Of a stretch of 64,000 bases of DNA, positions 23,625 through 36,428 are shown piece by piece. How positions within the stretch are numbered: position 1 is the first letter of the stretch; every line of letters begins with the position of its first letter. The stretch is taken from positions 33,408,662-33,472,661 of the forward strand of contig CM044959.1 of the NCBI GenBank assembly GCA_024516035.1, in the 5' to 3' direction. The notes beneath the pieces are model-generated. The model searched no databases. It had not been told where the DNA came from and saw only the letters and a list, made by a program, of their open reading frames with translations. Source of the DNA: Bactericera cockerelli (lineage: Eukaryota > Arthropoda > Insecta > Hemiptera > Triozidae). Made by a program: the position numbers and the translations under genes.

Positions 23625-23887
23625 TTTTTTTTTTTAAGTGGGGTTTAACGTCGCTTTCAACTGCCATGGTCATATCACGACGGGGGTTTTACCCTCCATT
23701 CGCAGGAAACTCACAAACCTGCTACTCACATTAACCTCACCCAGCCTGAGTGGGGCCGGGAAAAGCCAGCGTCACGAGAATTAGAATTTGAATGGTCACC
23801 CATCCAAGTCTTAACCTCGCTGGATGTCGCTTAACTTCGGTGTTCTGAAGGGAACCGGTGTATTCAACATGCCATCGACGCTGGCCG
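23625..23887 (-). mobile_element. 5S rRNA-derived SINE
   Basis: The minus strand reads gaagttaagc…acttggatgggtgacc, the internal promoter region of 5S rRNA, preceded by ttgaatacaccggtt as in insect 5S. A non-5S body (cccactcaggctgggtgagg …) and an A-rich end follow. The other copies share the body, so this is a SINE3-type element, not a 5S gene. Confidence 0.8.
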
Positions 23888-25189
23888 AGAAAGTTTAAAA
23901 TAGCTAACCCATGAAAAATACACACGTCATAGGTATAATAAGTCTTCATCTTTGCCTTTTCGTCATGTTATAAGATAAGTAAAACCTTAATCAGCTGAAA
24001 TGTTAGATAACACACACACTCGTCAGGTCGAAGCGATGAGTTTGGCCGCAAGCTTCGTGTATCAGTGGTCAGGGACGCAGATGCGGCATGTTTGGCCAAG
24101 TGCCGGCCCCGGGGGATCATAAATCAAATCCAGTGAGGGGAAAAGCTTACAGCGGCCAGATAATTAATGGAGCTCGGAACACTTTTCCTAGACGGGCCGA
24201 AAGAAAATTAATCGATATTCTCACCTCATCATCCCCGGTCAAAGCGATCGGAATCTTCTGCCCTTTACATCTTCAACAAGATTGCATAATGTATTGAATC
24301 ATAAACAATCGCAAGACAATAGTGTTTGAATTATGATGCCATCTTTCATCGTTTGATTCTTATTCGCCATATTTTTGGCAATGTTCTTGCTAGAGATTGC
24401 GTTTTGATGTAATTTAAGATCAAATAATACTTTATACTTACTTATGCTTAAGTGAATAAATCTCTTGGGCTTTGTCGTGTGCTCAGTAAGCTATGTATTA
24501 CCTAGGTAAACCATTTATATTGACTGATACATTGATTGATCATGATGAAAAGCATGTAGGAAAGTCTTATCTCACAGTGGATCTGTAATATTTGGTTTGC
24601 TGCATGGCATGACCATCATGTCTGCTAGGATAAGATTGCTACCATATCTATGAATTTTTTTTGCTGATTTTGAAGAAAGGACATCACCATCGAGTGTTGA
24701 AATCGCGTTTATGCCTGAAATTATAATTTTCCAAGAAGAAAAATATACCTCTTTTACTGTTAAACTATGTATTAAATACGCCTTTGAATAATACCTACTA
24801 CAAATAAGTACATTACAAAAAATTGGCAAATTAACTGAATATTTATCGAATTTTGAACTCCAGTGAAAAATTCGACACACATTTAGAGCGCAAATCTCTG
24901 GTGTGGCATTACCCGGGAGTTTCATGATTGAGCACACATCAGATGGTGCACCGGGCAGAGAACAATAATATTTATTCCCATCATTAATTTACTCAGCTTG
25001 AGCCTGTAATTCCGATTGATTTTCGTTCAACGAGAGCCAAACGCTCATCTGAACGGTTTCTATTTTTACACCGAAGTAATGTTCATGAGGAGTATAATGT
25101 GGAATAGCGCTCCTCAAAATATTTCAAGTTTTCAGCATTATATCTCGAAACATTACTAAAATTAAAAATCAAAATAAAGTGAGGGTCAA

Positions 25190-25990
25190 TGGCACGTTGA
25201 ATACGTTATGACTTGGATAGATGACTATTAGAATTTCGTGATCCTGGCTATTCTCGGCCCCACTCAGACTGGGTGAGATTAATTTCAGTAGCTGCGTCCT
25301 GTGAGTTTCTAGTGAAAAGAGGGTAGAACGTCCGTCATGATAATATTGACCATGCAGTTGAAAGCGAAGTTAAACCCAAATTAAACATTGTCAAGTGAGG
25401 TGAAGACTGGGTGGGGAGCTCCTAGATTCAAACTTTCGTAATGCTGGCCATTTTCGGTCCAACTCAGGCTGGGTGAGATGTCGATGCTATAGGTTTGAAA
25501 GTTTTCTGTGAAAGGATGGTATAACCCCTTCCCAAATGACCTCGAAGATTAAGACTCTAAGAATCATTATTATTATTATTTTAAAATTTATTAAAAAGGA
25601 CATATATTATAATTATACAACACAGATAATTTTTACAAATTAATATACAATATAAGAAGAACTAAAAAGAGAAGAAAAAAAAAAAAGAAAAATAAATAAA
25701 TATATACATACGAATATGTCCTAACTAAAGAATCTGCTCTGATGTAACATATGTTATTCGAGACGGGAGTTATTCCTTCCAATCTCTGGAAACCCGCTAC
25801 CCTATTGCTGGGTTGGATTGTTTATGATGTTGAGGTGAATGTACCTTAACCAACCATGGTTCAGCCAAAATACCCAACATGACGAGATTGAAATTTAAGT
25901 AGTCACCCACCAAGTTATTACCTCGCTGGAAGTTGCTTCATTACAGCAATCTTGAAAAATGGAGTACCTATTCAAAGAACCAATGAACGC
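25190..25990. mobile_element. Cluster of decayed 5S-SINE copies
   Basis: Parts of the same family at about 25190-25390 (+), 25400-25555 (+) and 25770-25990 (-), recognised by the gaccatgcagttgaaagcga and ggctgggtgaga body motifs. An AT-rich stretch at 25565-25740 resembles 43360-43560. Confidence 0.55.
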
Positions 25991-26599
25991 TGGATTATTT
26001 TTCATTTAATTCTGAACCTCATACAAATTAATTGCTTGGGTTAGTAAGTTTTCCATCTTATTTATTAAAAAAAATTGTCTGTAAACACTTGAAGAGAAAA
26101 CAACTATGTCCAAAATTTTATTGGCAAGAACAGTGAGCAATTAATGAGCAAAGTTAAGATTAGATATATTTTCTTTAATAGTCATTTATCAAGCTCGACG
26201 GGAGGCGAGCTCTCGTCAAGAGTAACGCACCAGCCGGCCTATGATAACACGAAACAGATTAATAAACATCTTGTATTGAAATACTGTCTTGATTCTACAA
26301 GAAGAGAAATTACGCGTGCATATTAAAAGCCAAAGTCTTTAAATCTAACATGGGGCCATTAAGAAATTATTCTCTAAAACTGATAGTATTCAGATTTTAT
26401 GTCAATATTAAAGTAATTAGCCAGTCACAAGTTCATTAGATTGATGGAACCAATAATACTGGTACAAAAAGGAATTTGAGAAACGCTACCGTGCACTATT
26501 TTAACGTATGCCCACGTATTTTGCTGTACGAAATTATTAACCCATTGTTGTTATTTCGTGAGCATGTTACCATGGTAACTAACCAGCGAGAACGACGCT

Positions 26600-26820
26600 T
26601 TTTTTTCAATTTGGGTTTAACGTGGCTTTCAACTGCATGGTCATATCACGACGGAGGTGTTACCCTCCATTCACAGGAAACCCATAAACCTGCTACCCAC
26701 ATTAATCTCACCCAGCCAGGGTTAGGCCGCAATGCCAGCATCACGAAGTCTTCTCCTCGCAGGGCGTTGCTTAACTTCGGTGATCCTACGAGAACCGGTC
26801 CATCGACGCGACGCTGGCAA
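26600..26820 (-). mobile_element. 5S rRNA-derived SINE
   Basis: Same structure as 23625: minus-strand head ggtcgcgt-type, caccgaagttaagcaacgcc, then the shared body and A-rich end (ttttttttc at 26600). Confidence 0.75.
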
Positions 26821-26960
26821 AAACGACGCTACTATGATGTGTGGAATCAAAATTTCGACGTTATGAAACAATATGTATGTTACTAAAAAAAGCAACCGTG
26901 GTCGAATGGAGGTTAAAACCCCATTTTGAATACAATGAAGTATGAAGTAGAAGAAACGTA

Positions 26961-27094
26961 ATAATAATATCGCCTTATTTGAACGTATTATTAATAGGTC
27001 AAAATCACAAATTGGAGGATAACTTGTCATGACTCAGCTGGGTTTGGAACCCGCGACCTCTGGATAACCAGACTAACTACTTAACCACTGAGAT
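26961..27094 (-). mobile_element. tRNA-derived SINE, family C, diverged
   Basis: Inverse copy with tail at left and a mutated head (ccactgaga) at right; internal region is shortened. Confidence 0.6.
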
Positions 27095-28227
27095 GTAATG
27101 CGAAATGTAATGAAAAAATAATTATTATTTCTGATGGCTACAAGCTGCTCAGTTGTCTAAGAAAGATAGACAACAGTACTGATGCCGCCAATTCAAAGAG
27201 ATTACAAAAAGATCTTAGCAAAATAATACCTACAGTAAAAAATTCCCAAGTATATCTTCTTGTGAGTCTTATGGCTCAATTAAAAAAAAAAAAAATCGTA
27301 ACCAAGAGATACTAATGGATTAAGATTTTATTTCTCAATGTTATGAAAAGTATCCAAATATTTTGATAATATGAGTATATTATACTCGGTTATATAAAAA
27401 ATATGAAAAATAGGGATAATAGGGTCATGGTCACATCAAGGCTTAAACACGTCTGTTTCTTTTATTGGAATAATTGCAGCAATGAGGATTAAATTTAACA
27501 AGTGCCTACCTACCAATACCTACATCATTACAACCAAAGCGTCAAATTGTCTCTATTGTCCTCTTTTCAGTTTTGTAGTAAAATTTATAATAATAATATG
27601 TAATAAAAATTCTCTTGGAAGATAATAAATTTGTACGTACATCTTACTACCGAGTACTATCAGATTTATTTGTATTCACGCCGTGTATCTATCTGGATAT
27701 GCAATGTGCATTGTATAGTCCTACTTCATATAAATTTTTACTAATACATGTACTAGCCACGTTGCGGGGAGGCAAGTTCACTGAGGCATGGCCGACTTGT
27801 AATTAATATCTACATTATATTATGTACTAGCGGGCTGCACCCGCTTCACCATGCCATCGCACACACAAACTAATCATTTTATAATATAAGATAGGTACAA
27901 AGGTTATTCACGTTTTTGTTAAATAATCAATAGTTATTGGATAAGATTACTCAAGATCACAAGAAATTTAATTCAAGCTTTTATGTACAGGTGGCTTTTC
28001 TCATCCCTTATAAGTTTTAAATTTTAAAGAAATGGAAATCAGTTGTACCTCTACCTACAAATTTAAGTCAGAAGAGGAACATATTTTGTGTTAAGTATTG
28101 CTAATTTGTTTGTATCTGTAAAAAAAAATCTTACTTTTTGTTATGTTCGTTTCTTGTAATTGGTCATGTACCGTAAAATATACAATACCTGACGGTATTT
28201 ATTATATTACATATTATTATATTGCAG

Positions 28228-28384
28228 ACTCTACCATTGACTTCTCGCACTGTCTGACCCCACCCGTGGCCCCGCAGCTGGAGTGGACAGATCAGGACGA
28301 GAAGAAAACTTTCAAGGAGGACGACGATGTCACTTTGGTTGTTCCATTTTCACCCCAAGGTGGACCGCCCACTTTGGTGGAGTG
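28228..28384 (+). CDS. Gene 2 exon a: Ig-1 first half
   Basis: Acceptor attgcag; needs a phase-1 upstream exon. Encodes DSTIDFSHCLTPPVAPQLEW, FKEDDDVTLVVPF and PPTLVEW, where the final Trp codon is split (phase 2) and completed by exon 37496. Tryptophan at the C strand identifies an Ig fold cut by a 9.1-kb intron. Confidence 0.75.
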
Positions 28385-31300
28385 GTAAGTGAACGATATT
28401 AATTCTACTGGTGTTCCCTAAAACTTGTAAAATCTGACTTTTACAGTCATATTCTATAATAACATAGACATCTATTATCAACATACTATACCTGTACATG
28501 TATACCTGTACAATGTACATCATACATAATAAACTCGTGTGAAAACTACGCAACTTTCCTTGTCCCTCTTAATTAAATAAAATTCCACGACTGGTGACTA
28601 CATTAACACCTTCTATAGTTACCGTGGTCGAATGTCTTAGCGCACGAGACATTGCACGCATTGTGATCTGGGTTCAATCCCCAGTACCACAGGATTTTTT
28701 CTGATCTGTACTTGGATGTTCGGGTCCACTCTTACCTTGTAAAGTATGAGTCGACCTTGGATATCTGAAATAAGAAGAAAATTTTCAAACCTGTTGGGGA
28801 TCGAACCCAGGTCACCCTCTACTTATATACACTGAGGCACAAATTTAGCGGAACGGGTAGGTATTTTCTCATATAACGTGTGTATTTCTTGTTGGACAAA
28901 AGCATTTTTCATATTTTTTCTAATTGAGGAAATCACACAAAAATTGGTACAGAGATAGCAAAAACATGAAGGCCAATTTTCATAATAGAATGAAGTGCTT
29001 GTCATTGTCGACCTTTCCCATACAGGGTGTAGAAAAAAACTGTTTTTCAATGATTTTTTCAAAATTCATTATTTTGGATTAAGAGTAATATTGTCTTGCT
29101 TTATGTATTGATCCTCATTCCTTCTTGTCTCAAAAATGTTGAGCCTTGATGGACACGTCACTATTCCTCTGAATCCAAAATAATGAATTTTGAAGAAATC
29201 ATTGAAAAACAGTTTTTGTTCTACACCCTGTATAGGAAAGATCGACAGTGACAAGTACTTTATTCAATTTTGAAAATTGGCTTTCATGTCTTTGCTATCT
29301 CTGTACCAATTTTTGTGTGATTTCCGCAATCAGAAAAAAAATATGAAAAATGTTTTTGTCCAACAAGAAATACACAAGTTATACGAGAAAAAACTACCCG
29401 TTCCGCTAAATTTGTGCCTCAGTGTATTATGTTAGACATGATATGACCAGTGTCAAATAGTTGAAGGTGGTAACCTCAATCACACAAGACTGACAGACAG
29501 TCGAATTGCATAATGCATAACCACATGCCTACTAACTGTTATAAATATTATACTACCTATTTATGTACTAAAATATGCAACATGACTGTATTACTACCTA
29601 ATCTATGTTTTAAAATATCGGATGAACTATTTCAATACATTATTAGCGACATAATATTATTATTTATGTGTCATATAATGTCAGTATTGGTGGAGATGCC
29701 AAAACGCCCAGAATTCTATACCTGCTACGTTGTCAACACTTGACATTTTCTTAACCTTCAATTTCATAATAAGACATGATGATGAGTTCAAAAATTGTTC
29801 GATACATGATTCTTGGTGTATTGGCAGAGATCTTCTTTTAAGCTGCAAAGTGCAATTTCTGACAATGTCCAGTCAATTATCCGTTGAATGTGGAGCGATA
29901 CTTGAAAAATTGTTCATAAATTAAAGAATAGCTACAAACATTTGACTCGTTTCGTTTAAAACACATTGTTACTTTCTGAAGTGATTCGGTAGCAAATAAA
30001 TTTAGAAATTTAGAACGAAAATAATTGAAAGTATTTTTTTTGGGAAATACAGTAATTTATCTTGGAGACGTTTCGCTCTCCGATCACCTACCGTGACAAA
30101 GGTAACGCAAAATATTTCGTTCGTGTGTTGTCATACCGTAATATTTGGCCTGGTATAGAGGGGAATCTCGCACGCTCTCGCTATTTTTGTAGAGGGAGAC
30201 TTATTAAAATTTGAGAAAAATAGGGGCCATAGGGAAATCGTCTTTATGAATTCGAATTTTCGTTTTCAGTAATCGGTGGTACGCCTGCCAAAACCCTGTT
30301 GGGACGGTTCCGCTGTTGTTTGGCCCTCTGGGCTCCTAGATTTACGTTCGATATTCCGTCCTGGTGTTATAATTAAATTCAACAGCCTGTGTGGATCAAC
30401 AAGTTGGTGATAGTATGTTTTTATATTTAGTTCAACTTTTAAGGTTACTTGGCAATGTTATTAAATCGTGCACTGTTTATAATTCCGATGTTTTTTTTAC
30501 ACTATTAATTTTTTTCTCCTAAACCGTCCAGAGTAAGATGTTGAAAAAGACATTTTTCAAACCATGTTTTTGTATCGAACTTTCATAGCATCTTTCAGTA
30601 ATTCATTAGTGTTTTGGATTATTTTTAAATCCCATTACTATGAAAACCAGATTTTTTCTTTTACTTCTTTTCATTGATGGTTTTTTTTAACTTATCCAAA
30701 GCAAATGATAATTATTTATTATTGTTATATACTAAGCTCCTTCACTCTCTTTACGATGGATTTTAAACTCTTGTTGAAGTTTGGATTACTTACAAATAAA
30801 TAAGATCCAACCTATGAGATACATTTTTTTTTCACACAACTACATATTTATATTTTAGGTCTTAAAATACAACCTAGCGTTTGGAATCAATTTTTCCTTT
30901 CATATAAGTAACACAACTTTTTAATAGTAAACAGAAACTTCAAAAAATATCTTCGAAAACGAACTTTAACGAACCAACTAACGAATTAACAAACGAAATA
31001 AAAGTAGCACTCGATCGGTGATCATCCGCTCCATATCATATTGTTAGAGAGATAGAAAGCCACAAATCTGGATACCCAGTTGATGCCACGAATCAGCATG
31101 TCTGGATTGTCCAGTTGAAAAGCCATGGGAGCCAAGTTGAGTAAATGTACCAAGAAGTGTTGTAGTTGCTCCAAGGATAATGGCAACTACGCCTCCTCGT
31201 AGCATCATCTACGATATACGACAGGTAAGATCAACAAATGAACATCCATATAGGATAGTAGGTAAGTCTGAGGAAGTTGTGGTGATTTTGGCATTTCCAC

Positions 31301-34300
31301 TAAAAAGTAGTTGAAGTGACATTTTAACCAAATTAAAAGCACCAAGAACATTCCTGATTTAATTCATTTATTTTTAGAGTTTCTCTTAATCATTACTACT
31401 TAAATAATATAACCGACCTCAGTAGCTTGATCGATAAGGCGGCGGACTTGTAACCTGGGGTCGGTGGTTAAAGTCCCTGTTTCAGCGTAGATTTAGCAGA
31501 GCGAGTTTGATTCGTTGTGATATCACGAAAGTAGTCACTGTGGCAGAGCGAGTTAGCGCGCTAGGCATTGCACACATGGTGACCTGGGTTCGATTCCCAG
31601 CGGGGGAGGATTTTTTCTGCTCTGTACTTGGATGTTCGGGGTCCACTCATACCTCGTGAGGAAAAATGAGTAGCTGCTTTAATGTGAAGCAGCGACCAGT
31701 GGCAGAATCTTAGGCAAAAAAATAATACAAGGTATTGAAAATTAAAATGGTAAAGTCCTATGATTCTGCGCTACCCACTAAAATTGTGACATAATAACAC
31801 AAAGAAAAAAAAAAAGCATATCACGAAAGTGATTAACACAAATATAACAACTTTAAAAAAAACTTCTTAAGTAATATAGATATCATTACTACCTATTACT
31901 CAAGTAACATTCATAAACTGTTAGACTCCCTGCCTGAAACCGACAGTCTAAATAAAACACTGCTTCAGGTACTATACCGTCTATCTCTATACCATACTGT
32001 TCATATTCAACCGTATCTACACTACTGGAAAATAATGATGGGAGAAAGTGAATTAGAAAAAGCAAATCTGTTTGGCTTAATCTAACTATGTTTTCAAAAG
32101 TGCGTTCTATGGTCTATTCAAAGTTGTAAGCACTTAATATTATTAAACACTTGGAAACGGCACGAACGAACATACAATAATTGGCTAAAGTGACTAATAA
32201 GAAGACAAAAAATTGGAAGTAATGAAATTATTGGCGCTTCCACTAAATATGACTATACCAAGTACATAGGTACATATATTACCAGACTAAATTTCTTCAG
32301 CTATTCAATGAATAGCGCTTGATTGCTTTGCCTTTATCCTTTTGGACTCATTAAAGAGGATAGTAATATTTGAATTGAGCTCTAGTAAGTTCAGTTGAGC
32401 TCTAGTAAGAGAATTCTATTCTAGCCCAAAAAATAAAATTGTTTCTGACGAAAAAATTGTTCTCGGATAGACTGGCTTCCTGTAATGACTCTCTCCTCTT
32501 CTGAATTGTGTGATGACATGGTCTCAGATAGTTAAAAGTGCATTCGTGAAGAACCTCTTGTGTATTTATCTACGTCTGTTTGGACTCTAATTTGACATCA
32601 GTATTGTGCTATCTAGTCTAGTGGATTAGCAAAGTTTCTGAAGATTAACTGCATTTAGGAATTCAGATACCTTTAATATTACGTATGAAATTTGGGCGTA
32701 GGTACTTCAGACGTAATAATTCATATAAGGAAATTCCATGTATCACCGAAAATATTTCTCTGGAACCACCTAATTCTCCATAAGAATACAGAGTGTTAAC
32801 AAAAATCCCTAAAATCTGTACGTAGCAGGGATTAAATAAAATTAATAGAGGCGTCACTTGAACATCCGGTATCTCTCAACATACCCAAGTAGTTGATCAC
32901 ACGAAATGTGTTGTGGCGCCAAATAGCGGTCACTTAACCCTTAATTGGAAAGCTGCAAGGGCACCTTATTTACTTGGTTCTTGAAATGCAGCATCAAATA
33001 ATATTGACAGAACTTTAAAGATTTGAGATAGGACGAACTGCACTTTCAAAACAGGGCGTTTTGTCATCTCCACCAATTTTTCAAGTTTCGAGAATACAAC
33101 GTTATATCGGTTCTCGTCTTTTAAATGTTCTATATCAATGACTTTCCTCGGTACCCCGCCGATAAGAGCAACCTGTCTTGACGTCCCTGATCAATGAGAT
33201 TTTTGAAGAGCGTTTCTTGAAAAATAAAGTTCTGTTCTTGTTTCAGAAAATCAATTTTCCGATCAGAAGTACTCTCGTACTCATTTCCGATAGTGAACTG
33301 TCCTTCTCAACAAAAAATTGTCTCAACGCAAACATGTCAGTATTTTTCACCTTGATGCAGCCCATTCAGTGCATTTCTCTAAAAAATGAAAGAAAGAGAA
33401 AACCCCCTCTTACATGTTTTCGACCATCCAAATAAAGGGCTAATTCTGTTCAACTCGTCAAATTCTATTTCCATTTATATATTTTTCTCAACATGTGACG
33501 CGCTGCGCTGGCTACCTCTTTTTCTTCCGAAACTATTGAATGGTGTTTAATTAGTCATCGGATGTTTTTCATTAGTTTTAAATGTGACGTTTTACATCCA
33601 CCCATATTATTATAATCATTTATTCTGATGACAAAATATCCAGATTAATGTGTGCTTGATAAAAAAGTCATTTTTAAATAATTAGTTGATTAACTACACA
33701 ATTATTTCAGAAGTTTGTCAAATAATAATAATAATAGATAATAATATAATTTAATTCATTCAACAGAAGTTCAGTAAAAAACTCAATTTCCAAAATCGTA
33801 AAAAAATAGAAAAATAATTTTAACGCATTAGATGATTAGACAGTTCAGACATGTGTTTTCATTTTAATACGCAAATAAATAATTTAGAATAAACTATAAA
33901 TAAAACGTAAGATACTTACATCAAACATAATATTGCACTGCAAATTTTTTACGTAATTGTCTGCCATATAATAAATTAAATTCTTACGTAACGATTATTA
34001 TTTTATACCCATTCTTCTTTGGGCAATGCAAATACACAACTAATGACGTCATACCTTTATATTCTCAAATACAGTGACGCCAGTTGTCTTAAATTTAAAC
34101 GAATGTTATGATAAAAATTTAAATCTAATCTTTTTATTGCGTTTTAATGCGTCAGTCTGCGTCACTAGTGTAAGAGCCAGACGTTTCATTTTAGTGCGTG
34201 CGTGCGTCAGGGTCAGCTTAGTTTACTTAGAAAGGGATTTGAAGGACGGGCGTCTCAAGCTGTCTCAGGCGTATTCTGTGTTCTTAAAGCGTCTCAAGTC

Positions 34301-36372
34301 TTGAGAGGTTGAGACTCTTTGATCCAGTTTAGCTTTATTTTACCCTCGACGTCATTTTTGACATTTCGTTGGCAACCATACCACTTAAACCAAGTGATTG
34401 CATTGTTATACCATTAAGAACAAGTTTAGTTTGATACTGCAATTATGATACCTCCCCCATCAACTGTACGATGACCTATTGTGTGTCATTTGGAGTTTTC
34501 ACCTGTGGATTTCACATAAACTGCTCTCAATCATTGGGTCTACAAACTGTTGTGTTATTGTTGACAGTTTATTTATTTTGAACATTTCAAATATAAAAGA
34601 CCAGCAGCAGCTTTAGAAGCCCTAGGTTTTTGATGTTTTCTTCATCTGAGTTGAAATTCATACTCACAAGGATCTTCTAAAAATCTGTGAAACCCTACGA
34701 TAGTTGATTCTTGGGAATAATCAAAGGAAGCTTCAAAACAAGAAGAATAGATGATAGTGCTGTTCTGGGAGGTACTGTACGGGTTGATTCTTGCGTACAG
34801 GAGGTGAGTCGAAACCGTTTTTGAGACGTTCACACTTTTCTGTGCATTTTTCAACTCGCGAAAGTGTATAGTTAAGTGTACAATGTGCACTGGTAGTCAA
34901 GTGGTTAACGCGCTAGTCTGATAATCCAGGTAGTGTAGGTATCCGTTGGTTCAAATCCCACACAGTGCATGAATTTTTCCTCATTAATTTGAGTTCATGA
35001 CCACATTAATAAGACTCTGAGGGTTAGGTGGTAGGAAATGCTATGAGCATTAACTTCCTCTAAAGAGTGTTATTATTATTACAGTTTATATTCATATAGT
35101 AATACTAGAGGCCTAGATGAAAATGTTACAAAAGGCAAAATATTGAATTGAAAACTATCACAAGCGACAGTTGCAACACGTGCAACAGAATCTGGCAACA
35201 GTGGTGTCTAGCAGTTTAAGAGTTTACACTGATGATTTATTTACTAGGTTGTTGTGTCGACAGTGCTCTTGTTCCGCTAATAAAATCTGGTTTAAATGAA
35301 AAGCGTAAAGTATGGTTCAGTTGAAAAATATTGGTTCTTTCTCCGGTGCAGCCCGGCTGAATTAAGATCGCATTTTAAAGACTTTGCGTACCAACCTTTC
35401 TTCAGCTTCAGGGAGGGAACTGTACCAAAACTGTCAACTCTAATTAATAGAACTTACAAATTTAAATTAGTCCTGATTGTACTTTAATTATAATAATAAA
35501 CTCTTTTGTGAAAGGTAACCACCAGGCGAGGTTAATACTCAAACCATTTTCTACCACCTAACTGACCTAACCCTGAGTGCCTTATTATTATGTGGTGACA
35601 TACTCAAAGTAATGAGGTAAAATTCATGTAGTGGGTGGGATTTGGACCAACGGATCCCTACGCTATCTGTATTACTAGATTAGCGCGTCAACCACTTGAC
35701 TACCAGCGCACGTTAGTTAATTGTTAATTAAAGTATTGTTCAATACAGTAAAGAAACTATAGCTATATATTTTCTAGACCATTTAAATGTGGTTTCTACA
35801 GGTTCTTATATTTTTATCAAGGAGTTGTCCAATGGTAGGTTGACATTTAGAACATTATCCCCAAGACAACGATTACATACATAGGTATGTAATAGCATTA
35901 CATGCATATAATGAGACAGAATATAAACAAGAATGATGTCATCCCACATGGCATTTCGCCTGTTGGTCGACCTTTTCATCTTGGCTGCTCAGAAAAAGTT
36001 GTTTGAGTGCCAGAATGCAGAAAATTTAATTTCGTATTGTTTTTAAATTGACGAGAGCTATGACATAAAGTAGTGGTGACAAATGAGAGAGAGAGAGAAG
36101 AGAGAGAGGAGAGAGAGATTATAGAAGGAGTCCGAAATAATGTGGTCGGTTAACAACTTTGATATTTTCAAAGATTACGGAGCTATTTTTTTTTTTTTTT
36201 TTAACTTTTGTTGAGGGAAAAAATCGACCGCTGTAAGTAAAAGGTGCTTTCTTATATTATAATTCTGAGCTCAAATTTTAGGCGACCATCCAAATTTGAA
36301 AAAAAATGAGGTACACTGAGTTTTAAATATACCTAGGACACCTAGGTAACTCATTTATTGCACGTACCTGTC

Positions 36373-36428
<56 letters not shown>

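Larger units (their letters stand above)
18168..28227. other. 10-kb gap between gene 1 and the first sure exon of gene 2
   Basis: Holds the gene 1 3' UTR, SINEs D and E, family A, 5S-SINEs, a 141-bp tandem duplication (about 21778-22060), a hairpin element near 22168-22270 and a retroelement end at 22620-22865. The longest ORF (20634-21176) overlaps family A and has no protein-like pattern. The promoter and start of gene 2 probably lie here but are not identifiable with confidence. Confidence 0.45.

Noticed and set aside
23780..23885. Possible 5S rRNA gene on the minus strand
   Set aside because: Only the internal promoter region matches; the 3' half is replaced by the SINE body shared with other copies.
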